In this document: piece after piece, positions 42,262 to 54,165 of the stretch
Numbering within the stretch: position 1 is the first letter of the stretch
Layout: each line of letters starts with the position of its first letter
DNA from: Pseudomonas sp. Bout1
GTDB lineage: Bacteria > Pseudomonadota > Gammaproteobacteria > Pseudomonadales > Pseudomonadaceae
NCBI RefSeq assembly: GCF_034314165.1
Contig: NZ_JAVIWK010000001.1
Location: 6,339,001 to 6,403,000, forward strand
Length of the DNA: 64,000 nucleotides
Reading direction: 5' to 3'
The notes under the pieces: model-generated
Told to the model about the DNA's origin: nothing
The model's input: only the letters and a program-made list of their open reading frames with translations
The model's database searches: none
Program-made: the position numbers and the translations under genes

Positions 42262-42749
42262 TCCCGCCACTCGAATGCGACCGGCGCCAATACCTGATCT
42301 ATGTGTGCATCCCTCCACAGCGCGGCAAACGTCTTGCCAGCCTCGGGGTGCACACGCTCCGGCGCCATCAACGACAGCGGCCACAGCACAAACGCGTTTT
42401 TCAGGATTTCGGCCCGAGGCAGAACCAGGCCATCGAAGTTACCCACCAGCTCGCCGTACAGCAGCACGTCGATGTCCAGCGGCAAGCCCTTGCGATCCGG
42501 GGCGTAGCGGCCGTTGTCGGCCTCAATGAACTTCAGGCGGCGGTCCAGCTCAATCAACGGTAGGTCGGTATACGCCGACACCACCAGATTGAAGAACGGC
42601 CCGCTCTTGATGCCCACTGGCTGGCTTTCGAACACCGCCGAACAGCGCATATCCGTCAAAAAACCCGCCAGCGCATCGAGGCCTCCACACAGATGAGCCT
42701 CGCGCTCGATATTGCTGCCAAGGCCGAGGTAAACCTGAGTTAGCGACAT
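42231..42749 (-). CDS. folK: 2-amino-4-hydroxy-6-hydroxymethyldihydropteridine pyrophosphokinase
   Basis: A 172-residue HPPK of folate synthesis. [15 protein letters not shown] is the N-terminal motif, [16 protein letters not shown] contributes substrate contacts, and [11 protein letters not shown] holds the Mg-binding Asp pair. It overlaps folB by 10 bases at its start and cca at its end. Confidence 0.95.
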   Translation of the reverse strand: MSLTQVYLGLGSNIEREAHLCGGLDALAGFLTDMRCSAVFESQPVGIKSGPFFNLVVSAYTDLPLIELDRRLKFIEADNGRYAPDRKGLPLDIDVLLYGELVGNFDGLVLPRAEILKNAFVLWPLSLMAPERVHPEAGKTFAALWRDAHIDQVLAPVAFEWRDQPLTPDALL

Positions 42750-43093
42750 CCGCGCTCGATCTCCACGCCAACGCCCTTGGCGGCCGGAACGGCGCCAGGC
42801 TTGGTCAGCTTGAGGTGCAGCCAGGGAATCTGGAACTCACTCATCAATACTTCGGCCAGGCGCTCGGCGAAGGTTTCCACCAGCTGGAACTGTGCCTGCT
42901 CGGCAAAGGCCTGGATGCGTGCGGACACGCTGGCGTAATCCAGCGCCAGAGTCAGGTCGTCACCGGCAGCGGCCGGGCGGTTGTCCCAGGCGAAGCTCAG
43001 GTCCAGACGCAGGCATTGCCGGATACCGCGCTCCCAGTCGTAGGCCCCGATCACGGTGTCGACTTCCAGGCCTTCGATAAACACTCTGTCCAA
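42740..43093 (-). CDS. folB: Dihydroneopterin aldolase
   Basis: A 117-residue FolB, producing the HPPK substrate. It reads [20 protein letters not shown], with Glu in [13 protein letters not shown] and Lys in [11 protein letters not shown] chose TTG at 43093 because GGAG lies eight bases upstream and it gives the family's usual length; the frame opens at 43117, which would add eight atypical residues. Partner of folK in one transcript. Confidence 0.9.
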   Translation of the reverse strand: MDRVFIEGLEVDTVIGAYDWERGIRQCLRLDLSFAWDNRPAAAGDDLTLALDYASVSARIQAFAEQAQFQLVETFAERLAEVLMSEFQIPWLHLKLTKPGAVPAAKGVGVEIERGCR

Positions 43094-43167
43094 GCACTCT
43101 TCTCCGCTGCACGACAAGGGCGCGATGCCCCGTTAGAATCAAGGCGTCCTCGCCCGGAATAGTTAGC

Positions 43168-43737
43168 ATGTTTTGGTTACTGGCGACTCTCGCCTACCTG
43201 CTCGGCTCGCTGTCCTTCGCCATTTTGCTCAGCCGCCTGACGGGAAATCCCGACCCGCGAATGAGTGGCTCAGGCAATGCCGGCGCCACCAATATGTTAC
43301 GCCTGGCCGGCAAAAAACTCGCCGTATTGACGCTGTTCGGCGACGTTTGCAAAGGCTTGTTGCCCGTGCTGATCGCCGACTTCGCCGGGCTGTCGCTTCA
43401 GCAGCAAGCCTGGATCGGCGTCTGCGCGGTGCTCGGCCACCTGTTCCCGCTGTACTTCCGCTTTCGCGGTGGCAAGGGTGTTGCGACGGCGGCCGGCATG
43501 CTACTGGGGATTTACCCTCCGGCGGCGCTGCTGGCCATCCTGGCCTGGCTGCTGACCTTCTACCTCACCCGCACCAGCTCGCTGGCGGCGCTGATCGCTA
43601 CGCCCCTGACCCTGCCATTGCTGGCCTGGCAGGAGCCGGCGGCGCTGGTGCCGATGAGCGTGCTTACGCTGCTGATCGTCTGGCGCCACCGGGGCAATTT
43701 ACGCGACCTGTTTGCCGGGCGCGAACGGCATTTTTAA
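43168..43737 (+). CDS. plsY: Acyl-phosphate glycerol-3-phosphate acyltransferase
   Basis: A 189-residue inner-membrane enzyme acylating glycerol 3-phosphate from acyl phosphate, first step of phospholipid synthesis. About five helices; the motifs [37 protein letters not shown] and the C-terminal [15 protein letters not shown] are present. Divergent from folB. Confidence 0.95.
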   Translation: MFWLLATLAYLLGSLSFAILLSRLTGNPDPRMSGSGNAGATNMLRLAGKKLAVLTLFGDVCKGLLPVLIADFAGLSLQQQAWIGVCAVLGHLFPLYFRFRGGKGVATAAGMLLGIYPPAALLAILAWLLTFYLTRTSSLAALIATPLTLPLLAWQEPAALVPMSVLTLLIVWRHRGNLRDLFAGRERHF

Positions 43738-43770
43738 AAACACCCGATCAACCCGCCTCGCGCTGGCCGA

Positions 43771-44796
43771 CTACAGCGGCGGCAACTGCTCCATCGGCCA
43801 GCGCGCCTGCACACTGATGGCCAGGCTCTCATGCTGCCCGGCCTGCAAACGCTGGCAACCGGCATAGGCGATCATCGCACCGTTATCGGTACAGAATTCG
43901 GGACGCGCATAAAACACGTCGCCCTTCATGTCGCCGAGCATTTTCTCAAGCGACAGGCGCAACGCCTTGTTGGCGCTGACGCCGCCAGCGATCACCAGCC
44001 GCTTCATGCCTGCCTGTTTCAGGGCCCGCTTGCACTTGATGGTCAAAGTCTCCACCACAGCCTGCTGGAACGCCAGAGAGATGTCGCAACGGGCTTGCTC
44101 ACTGTCGTCTCCGGCGCTGACGCTCTGCTGCCAGGTGTTCAGCGCAGAGGTTTTCAGGCCGCTGAAGCTGAACATCAGGCCCGGGCGATCGCACATCGGA
44201 CGCGGGAAGGTGAAACGCCCCGCCACGCCCTTTTCCGCCAATCGGGCGATTTCCGGACCGCCTGGATAATTGAGCCCCATCATCTTCGCGGTTTTGTCGA
44301 AAGCCTCACCGGCGGCGTCGTCCAGGCTTTCGCCCAGCAGCGCGTATTGACCGATTCCGTCGACCTGAACCAGCTGCGTATGGCCGCCTGAAACCAACAA
44401 AGCGACGAACGGGAACTGTGGCGGGTTTTCTTCCAGCATCGGCGCCAGCAAATGGCCTTCCATGTGGTGCACGCCGAGGGCGGGAATGCCCCAGGCAAAT
44501 GCCAGCGCCTGGGCGCAAGAAGCCCCAACCAGAAGGGCTCCGACCAATCCTGGGCCGGCGGTATAGGCAATGGCGTCGATCTCGGTCGGCACGCAGCCGG
44601 CCTCGTCCAACACCTGGCGAATCAAGGGCAACATGCGTTTCACATGATCACGGCTGGCCAGCTCCGGCACCACGCCACCATAGGCGCGATGCAGGTCGAT
44701 CTGACTGAACAGTGCGTCGGCCAAAAGCCCGCGTTCACTGTCGTAAAGTGCGACACCGGTTTCGTCGCACGAGGTTTCTAATCCCAGAACTAGCAT
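43771..44796 (-). CDS. tsaD: tRNA N6-threonylcarbamoyladenosine transferase subunit TsaD
   Basis: A 341-residue ASKHA-fold protein (Gcp/YgjD) making t6A37 in ANN-decoding tRNAs. [17 protein letters not shown] is the N terminus; the metal ligands are in [11 protein letters not shown], and VSGGHTQLV and [12 protein letters not shown] are nucleotide-site motifs. Divergent from rpsU, the usual arrangement. The tRNA with anticodon CAT later in this window would be a substrate class for t6A. Confidence 0.96.
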   Translation of the reverse strand: MLVLGLETSCDETGVALYDSERGLLADALFSQIDLHRAYGGVVPELASRDHVKRMLPLIRQVLDEAGCVPTEIDAIAYTAGPGLVGALLVGASCAQALAFAWGIPALGVHHMEGHLLAPMLEENPPQFPFVALLVSGGHTQLVQVDGIGQYALLGESLDDAAGEAFDKTAKMMGLNYPGGPEIARLAEKGVAGRFTFPRPMCDRPGLMFSFSGLKTSALNTWQQSVSAGDDSEQARCDISLAFQQAVVETLTIKCKRALKQAGMKRLVIAGGVSANKALRLSLEKMLGDMKGDVFYARPEFCTDNGAMIAYAGCQRLQAGQHESLAISVQARWPMEQLPPL

Positions 44797-44999
44797 GGGT
44801 TTGCGCCTTGTAGAGGCTGAATTCGAAGGCGCGCATAATAGTCGTCGCTCCCCCTCCCGACTAGCGGTTTTCGATCAGAGGCTTTGCATTCCGGGCAATG
44901 AGGGGTTAACATCCGCAACCCTTAAAAACCGACGACCTCAGCCGCGAATTTTTTGCGACGAGAACGTTGATTCCCGGTAATGAAAGAAGGTAGCTCTGG

Positions 45000-45215
45000 A
45001 TGCCAGCCGTCAAAGTAAAAGAGAACGAACCCTTCGACGTAGCTCTGCGTCGTTTCAAGCGCTCCTGCGAAAAAGCCGGTGTTCTGGCTGAAGTTCGTAG
45101 CCGCGAATTTTACGAGAAGCCAACTTCTGAGCGTAAGCGTAAAGCAGCAGCCGCTGTTAAGCGTCACGCCAAGAAAGTTCAGCGCGAGCAGCGCCGCGCC
45201 GTTCGTCTGTACTAA
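45000..45215 (+). CDS. rpsU: 30S ribosomal protein S21
   Basis: A 71-residue, strongly basic ribosomal protein, reading [20 protein letters not shown] and ending [11 protein letters not shown] in family style. First gene of the macromolecular synthesis block rpsU-dnaG-rpoD. GAAGG lies about 13 bases before the ATG at 45000. Confidence 0.97.
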
Positions 45216-45240
45216 TACACAGACGTTCGTAGCAAGCTTC

Positions 45241-45273
45241 TGCCAAGCCCGGCCCTCAGCCGGGCTGTTGGCA
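45241..45273 (+). terminator. Hairpin after rpsU (internal terminator of the rpsU-dnaG-rpoD block)
   Basis: TGCCAAGCCCGGC (45241-45253) pairs with GCCGGGCT-G-TTGGCA (45259-45273) around CCTCA. A short T-stretch follows. A partial terminator between rpsU and dnaG is known in E. coli and lets S21 be made in excess over primase. Confidence 0.72.
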
Positions 45274-45660
45274 TTTGCGGATATCGCTTGATGCTTCACC
45301 GTTGACGCCGCACACGCGACTGAAACGAACTGCTTCACACGTCAGGACTGGCTCTTCTGCCAGCGGTGCGCGTCTCTTCTGACGAGCCTAACAAGGCTAC
45401 TGACGAGCACACTTATTTTTCAACAGGCGATCAACAGGTCGGCTGCGCCCACCGATGAGCTTCCGAGGCCCGCATACGGCCAAGACCGGACTCCCGGGCA
45501 ACATTTCTACGCCGGGCACTGATCGGAACTAACGTCAGTGAATGTTCGGCAGATACACTTCCTGGCAGACCAAGCAGACGACAGTTGATCGAGCCGCACA
45601 CTACGCGCGCCTTGAGCACTTTGCGGGCCCTCTTTTACACGCAGTGATGACGAGAACGCC
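45274..45660. other. Non-coding spacer between the rpsU hairpin and dnaG
   Basis: About 390 bases without a convincing gene on either strand. The short ORFs present have no recognisable product. I see no clear promoter, although dnaG could have its own. The sequence before the dnaG ATG has only a weak ribosome binding site (GAGAACGCC), in line with low primase synthesis. Confidence 0.6.
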
Positions 45661-47622
45661 ATGGCCGGGCTAATTCCCCAGAGCTTTATTGACGACCTTC
45701 TGAACCGCACCGACATCGTCGATGTTGTCAGCTCGCGCCTGCAAATGAAAAAGGCCGGCAAGAACTACACCGCCTGCTGCCCGTTCCACAAGGAAAAGAC
45801 CCCCTCGTTCAGCGTCAGCCCCGACAAGCAGTTCTACTATTGCTTTGGCTGCGGCGCTGGCGGCAACGCCCTCGGCTTTATCATGGACCACGACAACCTG
45901 GACTTCCCCCAGGCTGTCGAGGAACTGGCAAAAGCCGCCGGCATGGAAATCCCTCGCGAAGAAAGTGGCCGCCCGCACAAACCGCGCCAACCCACCGATT
46001 CGCCGCTGTACCCGCTGCTTACCGCTGCTGCCGACTTTTACCGCCAGGCGCTGAAGAGCCACCCGCAGCGCAAAGCCGCCGTCGATTACCTCAAGGGCCG
46101 CGGCCTGACAGGTGAAATTGCCCGCGACTTCGGCCTCGGCTTCGCGCCGCCCGGCTGGGACAACCTGTACAAGCACCTGAGCAGCGACACTCTGCAGCAA
46201 AAAGCCATGATCGACGCGGGCCTGTTGGTGGAAAACGCCGAGACCGGCAAGCGTTACGACCGTTTCCGTGACCGGGTGATGTTCCCGATCCGCGACAGTC
46301 GCGGCCGTATCATCGCGTTCGGCGGCCGGGTGCTGGGGGACGACAAGCCCAAATACCTGAACTCACCGGAAACCCCGGTGTTTCACAAAGGCCAGGAGCT
46401 GTACGGCCTGTTTGAAGCGCGCAAAAACAACCGCAACCTCGACGAAATCATCGTGGTTGAAGGCTATATGGACGTGATTGCCCTGGCCCAGCAAGGGCTG
46501 CGCAATGCGGTGGCCACCCTTGGCACCGCCACCAGCGAAGAACACCTCAAGCGCCTGTTTCGCGTGGTGCCCAACGTACTGTTCTGCTTCGACGGTGACC
46601 AGGCCGGCCGCAATGCTGCATGGCGCGCCCTTGAGTCGACTCTGTCGAGCCTGCAGGACGGGCGGCGCGCACGCTTCCTGTTCCTGCCCGAGGGCGAAGA
46701 CCCGGACACCCTGGTCCGCTCCGAAGGCACCGACGCGTTCCGCGCGCGCATCAACCAACACGCACAACCGCTGGCCGATTACTTTTTCCAGCAATTGACC
46801 GAAGAGTCCGACCCGCGCTCCCTCGAAGGCAAGGCCCATATGGTCACCCTCGCGGCCCCGCTGATCGACAAGGTCCCGGGCGCCAACCTGCGGACCCTGA
46901 TGCGTCAGCGCTTGCTGGAAATCACCGGTTTGAGTGGCGAGGCCGTCAGCCAGCTGGCGCGCAGCGCGCCGCAAGAGGCGCCGCCCGCCTACGACCCGGG
47001 CATGGATTACGACGCCATGCCGGACTATTCCGACTTCCACCAACCGCAGGAGGCCTACACGCCCCAGCAGGAGTGGACACCGAAGAAACCCGGCGCCGGC
47101 GGCAAGAAATGGGACAAGAAACCCTGGGACAAAAACGGCAAACGTGGCGGCGACCGTGACGAACCGCGCGGCCCACGCGTCCCAGCAGCAGTAGAGCCGC
47201 CCACCATGGCAGCCCTGCGTACACTTTTGCACCACCCGCAACTGGCCCAAAAAGTCGAGGATGCGGGGCACTTTGCGGCCGAGGACCACACCAATACGCA
47301 ATTGTTGGTGGCCCTGCTCGAAGCCGTACAGAAGAATCCTAAGCTAAACTCATTCCAGCTGATTGCACGCTGGCACGGCACCGAACAGGGCCGTTTGCTC
47401 AAGGCATTGGCAGAAAAGGAATGGCTGATTGATGGCGATAACCTTGAACAACAGTTTTTCGACACCATTACTAGCTTGGTAGCTCGTCAACGCGAGCGAA
47501 ACCTGGAACAACTTCTTCGAAAAGCGCGTCAGAGTGAATTGACCGCCGAAGAGAAAAATCAACTGCGCGACCTTTTAAGTCGCAATGTTTCCGCATCAAA
47601 CCCGACCTCAGCTGGCGTGTGA
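45661..47622 (+). CDS. dnaG: DNA primase
   Basis: A 653-residue primase making RNA primers at the replication fork. N-terminal CHC2 zinc finger (CCPFHKEKTPSFSVS, YYCFGCGAGGN; residues about 38-65), RNA-polymerase core, TOPRIM motifs VVEGYMDVIAL and FCFDGDQAGRNA (about 265-320), a Pro/Lys/Gly-rich linker near 455-505, and a C-terminal DnaB-interaction domain. The linker is longer than in E. coli. Followed 67 bases later by rpoD. Confidence 0.96.
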   Translation: MAGLIPQSFIDDLLNRTDIVDVVSSRLQMKKAGKNYTACCPFHKEKTPSFSVSPDKQFYYCFGCGAGGNALGFIMDHDNLDFPQAVEELAKAAGMEIPREESGRPHKPRQPTDSPLYPLLTAAADFYRQALKSHPQRKAAVDYLKGRGLTGEIARDFGLGFAPPGWDNLYKHLSSDTLQQKAMIDAGLLVENAETGKRYDRFRDRVMFPIRDSRGRIIAFGGRVLGDDKPKYLNSPETPVFHKGQELYGLFEARKNNRNLDEIIVVEGYMDVIALAQQGLRNAVATLGTATSEEHLKRLFRVVPNVLFCFDGDQAGRNAAWRALESTLSSLQDGRRARFLFLPEGEDPDTLVRSEGTDAFRARINQHAQPLADYFFQQLTEESDPRSLEGKAHMVTLAAPLIDKVPGANLRTLMRQRLLEITGLSGEAVSQLARSAPQEAPPAYDPGMDYDAMPDYSDFHQPQEAYTPQQEWTPKKPGAGGKKWDKKPWDKNGKRGGDRDEPRGPRVPAAVEPPTMAALRTLLHHPQLAQKVEDAGHFAAEDHTNTQLLVALLEAVQKNPKLNSFQLIARWHGTEQGRLLKALAEKEWLIDGDNLEQQFFDTITSLVARQRERNLEQLLRKARQSELTAEEKNQLRDLLSRNVSASNPTSAGV

Positions 47623-47636
47623 GGTCATAGCTCGGG

Positions 47637-47642
47637 TATAAT
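47637..47642 (+). promoter_or_regulatory. TATAAT -10 element upstream of rpoD
   Basis: A consensus TATAAT lies in the 67-base dnaG-rpoD gap, 48 bases before the rpoD start. No good -35 hexamer is visible at 16-18 bases, so this may be a weak internal promoter giving extra rpoD transcription. Confidence 0.4.
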
Positions 47643-47689
47643 CCTCGGCTTGTTTTTTGCCCGCCAAGACCTTCAGTGGATAGGGTGTT

Positions 47690-49540
<1,851 letters not shown>

Positions 49541-49546
49541 TCACAG

Positions 49547-49575
49547 AACCCCCGGCCCAGGCCGGGGGTTTTGCT
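49547..49575 (+). terminator. rpoD intrinsic terminator
   Basis: AACCCCCGGC (49547-49556) pairs with GCCGGGGGTT (49561-49570) over a four-base loop and is followed by TTGCTTT. It lies seven bases after the rpoD stop. Confidence 0.9.
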
Positions 49576-49662
49576 TTCTACAGGATTAAATCCTCCCCGC
49601 CCTACCCCCCTCGTAATGCCCGTCTACACTCGAAACATTCCCCGTGCCATAACGAGACCGTT

Positions 49663-52600
49663 ATGCCCAGATTGCCGACCGTGTTACTGCTGTCGCTGCT
49701 GACCTGGACCGCAACGGCTGGCGCGTTGACTCTCACCGATGAAGAGCGTGGCTGGCTGGCGGACCACCAAGAGTTGCGCCTGGGCGTCGATGCGTCCTGG
49801 CCGCCCTTTGAATACCGCGATGAAGAAGGTCGTTACCAAGGCCTGGCCGCAGACTACGTGCGCCTGATGCAGGACCGCCTGGGGCTCAGGATCAAACTGA
49901 TCGAGCCGGTGAACTGGAGCGCGGTGCTGGAACAAGCCCGCAATAACCAACTCGACCTGCTGCCGGGCATCATGTCCACCCCGGAACGCCAGGGCTTCCT
50001 GTCGTTTACCCGGCCTTATCTCGACTTCCCCATTGTCATCCTCGCCCATGAAGGCGGCCCCCAGCCACGCAGCCTCAAGGACTTGTATGGGTTGAAGGTG
50101 GCCGTGGTGGAAAACTATGCACCTCACGAACTGCTGCGCACGCACCACCCGGACCTGAACCTGGTGGCCATGCCCAATGTCAGCGCAACCCTGCAGGCCC
50201 TGGCCACCGACAAGGTTGATGCGGTGGTCGGCGACCTGGCATCCAGCGTGTGGAGCCTGCGCCAACTCAAGCTGGAGGGCCTGTACATCAGCGGCGAAAC
50301 GCCCTACCGCTATCAACTCGCCATGGGCGTACCCAAGGACGACAAGATGCTGGTGGGCATCCTCGATAAAGTCCTGGCTGATATAAGCCCGGCCGAAACC
50401 GAGGCCATCCAGCAACGCTGGGTCGGCAATGTCATCGACCACCGCACCCTCTGGACCGATGTGCTGCTCTACGGCCTGCCAGCGGTCCTGTTGTTGAGCA
50501 TCGTGCTGGCCGTGGTTATCCGGATCAATCGCCGGCTCAGTTCGGAGATTTCCCGCCGAGTCGCCCTCGAACAGGAACTGCGCAGCAGCGAATACCATTA
50601 CCGCGGCCTGGTGGAGAGCCTTTCCGCCATTGCCTGGGAAGCGCGCATCAGCGATTTCACCTACAGCTACGTGTCGCCCCACGCCGAAGAACTGCTTGGC
50701 TACCCCCGCGCCCACTGGCTGATCCCGGGCTTCTGGCGCAACATCATCCACCCGGCCGACCTGACCCGCACCGAATCCTATTGCTACGCAGAAACCCGAG
50801 CCAACCGCGACCACAGCGTCGACTACCGGGTGATTACCGCCGACGGTCGCTGCCTGTGGGTACGGGATATCGTCAGCCTGATTGAACACGGCCATGAGCC
50901 AGTGCTGCGCGGCCTGATGATCGACATCAGCGAAGCCAAGCGCACTGAAGAAGCCTTGCAGCTCTCGGAACAGAAGTTCGCCTCGGTGTTCCAGCAATGC
51001 CCGGACATCTTGGTCATCGCCCGGCTGTCCGATGGCTGCCTGATGGAGGTCAATAAGGCGTTCGAGGACCAGATCGGCCTGAGCGCCGACGAAGTCGTGG
51101 GAAAAACCGCCACCGAACTGAATATATGGGGCATCCAGGGCGTAGGCCCGGGCCTGTTGCAACGGGTGCAAACCACCAGCATCCGCAACCTGGAGATGCC
51201 GTTCCTGCGCAGCAACGGCCAGGCTTTTACCGGGCTGATTTCTGCCGAACCGTTCCAACTGGATACCACCGAAGCGTTGGTCGTGGTGGTACGTGACATC
51301 ACCCAACTGAAAGAAACCCAGCAGCGCCTGCAAACCTCCGAAGAGAAATTCGCCAAGGCCTTCCACGCCTCTCCCGACGGCCTGCTGCTGTCTCGTCAAA
51401 GCGACGGCTTGCTGATTGAAGTCAACGAAGGGTTCAGCCGCATCACCGGCTTCAACAGCGTGCTGTCACTGGACCAGTCGACCCTGGACCTCGGCATCTG
51501 GGTCGACCTGAACGAACGCAAGCACATGCTGGAGTTGCTGCAACGGGATGGGTTGGTGCACGACTTTGTGTGCCACATCCGCCGCAGCGACGGCGCGATC
51601 CGCCTGTGTGAAGTCTCCAGCCGCCCGCTGCCCATCGGCGACGAAGACTGCATGCTGACCATCGCCCGGGACATCACCGAGCGCCAGCTGATGCAGGAAA
51701 AACTGCAACAGGCCGCCACCGTGTTCGAGAGCACCGCCGAAGGTGTACTGATCACTGATATCCGGCAAAACATCAGCGCCGTCAACCGCGCGTTCAGCGA
51801 AATTACCGGCTACAGCGAAGAAGAAGCCCTCGGCCATACCCCACGCCTGCTCGCCTCCGGCCTGCACGACAGCGCGTTCTACGCAGCGATGTGGCACCAG
51901 CTGACGGCCAACGGCCACTGGCAGGGCGAGATCTCCAACCGGCGCAAGAACGGCGAGCTGTACCCCAGCTGGCTGACCATCAGCGCGGTGCGTAACCGCG
52001 AGCAGTCAATTACCCACTTCGTCGCCGTGTTTGCCGACATTTCCAGCCTCAAGCACGCCCAGGCGCGGCTCGATTACCAGGCACACCACGACCCGTTGAC
52101 CGGCCTGCCCAACCGCACCCTGTTCGAAAGCCGCCTGCAAGCCGCTCTCAATAACCAACAGGAAACCGGCAGCCAGGGCGCCGTACTGTTCCTCGACCTC
52201 GATCGCTTCAAACACATCAACGACAGCCTCGGCCACCCGATCGGCGACCTGCTGCTCAAGGACATCGCCGTGCGCCTCAAGGACCAACTGCGCGACGTCG
52301 ACACCGTGGCGCGGTTGGGTGGCGACGAATTCATCATCCTGCTGCCCGGCCTGCAACAAGCCAGCGACGCCGAACACCTGGCCAATAAACTGCTGGCCTG
52401 CTTCACCCCACCGTTCCAGGCGGGCGAACACGAGTTCTTTATCAGCGCGAGCATCGGCACCAGCCTGTACCCACGGGATGGCGTCGACGTAGCCACCCTG
52501 GTCAAAAACGCCGACGCCGCCATGTACCGCTCCAAGGCCAAAGGCCGCAACCGCGTCGAAAGCTACACCCAGGACCTCACCGCACAGGCCAACGAACGCG

Positions 52601-53406
52601 TGGCGCTGGAACATGAACTGCGCCGGGCGATCGAGCGCGACGAATTGACCCTCTATTACCAGCCGAAACTGAGCCTCGACACCCAACAACTGATCGGCGC
52701 CGAAGCGCTCATCCGCTGGCGCCACCCCACCTTCGGCGACGTGCCGCCCGAGCACTTCATTGCCCTGGCCGAAGAAAACGGCATGATCCTGCAAATTGGC
52801 GACTGGGTACTGGAACAGGCGTGCCGGCAGATGCACGACTGGAGAGAGGTTTTTGACGACTTCGGCACATTGTCCGTCAACCTCGCCGGCGCGCAATTGC
52901 GCCACCCCAACCTGCTGGCACGCATCGAGCAATTGCTGCGCGACAACCACCTGGAGCCTAGTTGCCTGCAACTGGAAATCACCGAAAACTTCATCATGAG
53001 CCAGGCCGAAGAAGCGCTGGAGGTGCTGCACCAACTCAAGCGCCTGGGCGTACAACTGGCCATTGATGACTTCGGCACCGGCTATTCGTCCCTCAGCTAT
53101 TTGAAGCGCCTACCGTTGGACTTCCTGAAGATCGACCAATCGTTCGTGCGCGGCCTGCCCGACGACCCGCACGATGCCGCGATCGTGCGCGCGATTATTG
53201 CCCTGGGGCACAGCATGCAATTCACCATCATTGCCGAAGGGGTGGAAACGCCTGCGCAGCAAGCGTTCCTGGCGGCTGAAGGGTGCGAACAGATGCAAGG
53301 CTACATCGTCAGCCTGCCGCTGCCGCCGGACCTTTTTGCCGCGACTTTCCTTCGTATGAGTGTTTCGGACTTTTCGGATGGCACAGCGAAGAAACCATCG
53401 TTATAA
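49663..53406 (+). CDS. rmcA: RmcA-like membrane sensor with PAS, GGDEF and EAL domains
   Basis: A 1247-residue cyclic-di-GMP protein. Signal peptide (residues 1-21), periplasmic SBP_bac_3 domain (to about 255), a membrane helix near 267-286, four PAS domains (about 300-420, 430-545, 550-670, 680-790), GGDEF (about 800-970) and EAL (about 985-1235). The GGDEF motif RLGGDEF is intact, with an RxxD inhibitory site (RDVD) five residues upstream. The EAL motif GAEALIRW and DDFGTGYSSLSYL are intact. Size, domains and place next to rpoD match P. aeruginosa RmcA, a redox- and arginine-responsive phosphodiesterase. Start chosen at 49663 for the signal peptide. Confidence 0.9.
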   Translation: MPRLPTVLLLSLLTWTATAGALTLTDEERGWLADHQELRLGVDASWPPFEYRDEEGRYQGLAADYVRLMQDRLGLRIKLIEPVNWSAVLEQARNNQLDLLPGIMSTPERQGFLSFTRPYLDFPIVILAHEGGPQPRSLKDLYGLKVAVVENYAPHELLRTHHPDLNLVAMPNVSATLQALATDKVDAVVGDLASSVWSLRQLKLEGLYISGETPYRYQLAMGVPKDDKMLVGILDKVLADISPAETEAIQQRWVGNVIDHRTLWTDVLLYGLPAVLLLSIVLAVVIRINRRLSSEISRRVALEQELRSSEYHYRGLVESLSAIAWEARISDFTYSYVSPHAEELLGYPRAHWLIPGFWRNIIHPADLTRTESYCYAETRANRDHSVDYRVITADGRCLWVRDIVSLIEHGHEPVLRGLMIDISEAKRTEEALQLSEQKFASVFQQCPDILVIARLSDGCLMEVNKAFEDQIGLSADEVVGKTATELNIWGIQGVGPGLLQRVQTTSIRNLEMPFLRSNGQAFTGLISAEPFQLDTTEALVVVVRDITQLKETQQRLQTSEEKFAKAFHASPDGLLLSRQSDGLLIEVNEGFSRITGFNSVLSLDQSTLDLGIWVDLNERKHMLELLQRDGLVHDFVCHIRRSDGAIRLCEVSSRPLPIGDEDCMLTIARDITERQLMQEKLQQAATVFESTAEGVLITDIRQNISAVNRAFSEITGYSEEEALGHTPRLLASGLHDSAFYAAMWHQLTANGHWQGEISNRRKNGELYPSWLTISAVRNREQSITHFVAVFADISSLKHAQARLDYQAHHDPLTGLPNRTLFESRLQAALNNQQETGSQGAVLFLDLDRFKHINDSLGHPIGDLLLKDIAVRLKDQLRDVDTVARLGGDEFIILLPGLQQASDAEHLANKLLACFTPPFQAGEHEFFISASIGTSLYPRDGVDVATLVKNADAAMYRSKAKGRNRVESYTQDLTAQANERVALEHELRRAIERDELTLYYQPKLSLDTQQLIGAEALIRWRHPTFGDVPPEHFIALAEENGMILQIGDWVLEQACRQMHDWREVFDDFGTLSVNLAGAQLRHPNLLARIEQLLRDNHLEPSCLQLEITENFIMSQAEEALEVLHQLKRLGVQLAIDDFGTGYSSLSYLKRLPLDFLKIDQSFVRGLPDDPHDAAIVRAIIALGHSMQFTIIAEGVETPAQQAFLAAEGCEQMQGYIVSLPLPPDLFAATFLRMSVSDFSDGTAKKPSL

Positions 53407-53414
53407 TCCGCGGC
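53402..53414 (+). promoter_or_regulatory. tRNA promoter -10 with GC-rich discriminator
   Basis: A consensus TATAAT (53402-53407) is followed by CCGCGGC, the GC-rich discriminator typical of stable RNA promoters, 15 bases before the tRNA. It overlaps the last codons of the rmcA-like gene. The -35 element is poor (TGGCAC at 53379-53384, 17-base spacer). Confidence 0.55.
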
Positions 53415-53421
53415 CTACTGA

Positions 53422-53498
<77 letters not shown>

Positions 53499-53503
53499 TA
53501 CTC

Positions 53504-53530
53504 AAAGCCGCGCACTGCGCGGCTTTGTCG
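53504..53530 (+). terminator. tRNA terminator
   Basis: AAAGCCGCGCA (53504-53514) and TGCGCGGCTTT (53516-53526) are exact reverse complements with almost no loop, followed by GTCGTTT. It lies six bases after the tRNA. Confidence 0.8.
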
Positions 53531-53643
53531 TTTCTGGCGCCTGAGTCGTGCAGCAATGAAACATTAGTTAGTTGTCCCGAACGGCTACGGCGAAGACCAT
53601 GATTCCCAGTCAACGCCACTCCAGCACGAGGGAAATTTGTTCC

Positions 53644-54156
53644 ATGCCTCCGAAGAAACGTACGCCGCGCCACGTAATCCACAACCTGGGCATGCGTGCC
53701 GCAGCCGCCGTCGCAATCACCCTCACCACCTTAAGCTGCGCACAAGCCGCGCCCGCTGCCACTGACACCATCAAGGCATTCAAGCTGTGCACGGGCGCCG
53801 ACAACGCCTCCCACGTACTGGAAGGCACCATAGACCAGAGCATGCGCAATGACGTGACCGCCATTCACTTCAAGCAAACGGCGGCGCATTCCTCGTATAG
53901 CTGGCATAACGACCCGGAGCCACAGTACGTCATGACGCTGTCCGGCACCCTGGCGTTCGTGACGCGTGGCGGCGAGAAATTCACGTTGCATCCGGGTGAA
54001 GTACTGATCGCCGAAGACAATACCGGCACAGGGCATCGCTGGAATCTGGTGGACGATCAACCGTGGCGGCGTGGGTACGTGGTGCTGAAGCCGGGCGCGC
54101 CGGATTCGTTTATCCCGAACGATCCTGCCGCTGCGAAGGTGTGCAAGGGGTCTTAA
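53644..54156 (+). CDS. Secreted cupin-fold protein of unknown function
   Basis: About 170 residues. A basic N terminus and a hydrophobic segment (MRAAAAVAITLTTLSCAQAA) indicate export. The rest is a small cupin: HSSYSWHNDPEPQYVMTLSG and HPGEVLIAEDNTGTGHRW provide His and Glu residues at the usual metal-site positions. The start is uncertain: ATG 53644 has a distant GAGG; ATG 53599 and 53692 are in frame. Convergent with the amidase gene, stops nine bases apart. Substrate unknown. Confidence 0.72.
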   Translation: MPPKKRTPRHVIHNLGMRAAAAVAITLTTLSCAQAAPAATDTIKAFKLCTGADNASHVLEGTIDQSMRNDVTAIHFKQTAAHSSYSWHNDPEPQYVMTLSGTLAFVTRGGEKFTLHPGEVLIAEDNTGTGHRWNLVDDQPWRRGYVVLKPGAPDSFIPNDPAAAKVCKGS

Positions 54157-54165
54157 TCTCGCCGA

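Noticed and set aside
44797..44999. Divergent promoter elements between tsaD and rpsU (TATTAT/CATAAT near 44834-44840)
   Set aside because: No matching -35 at acceptable spacing on either strand, so not listed as a feature.
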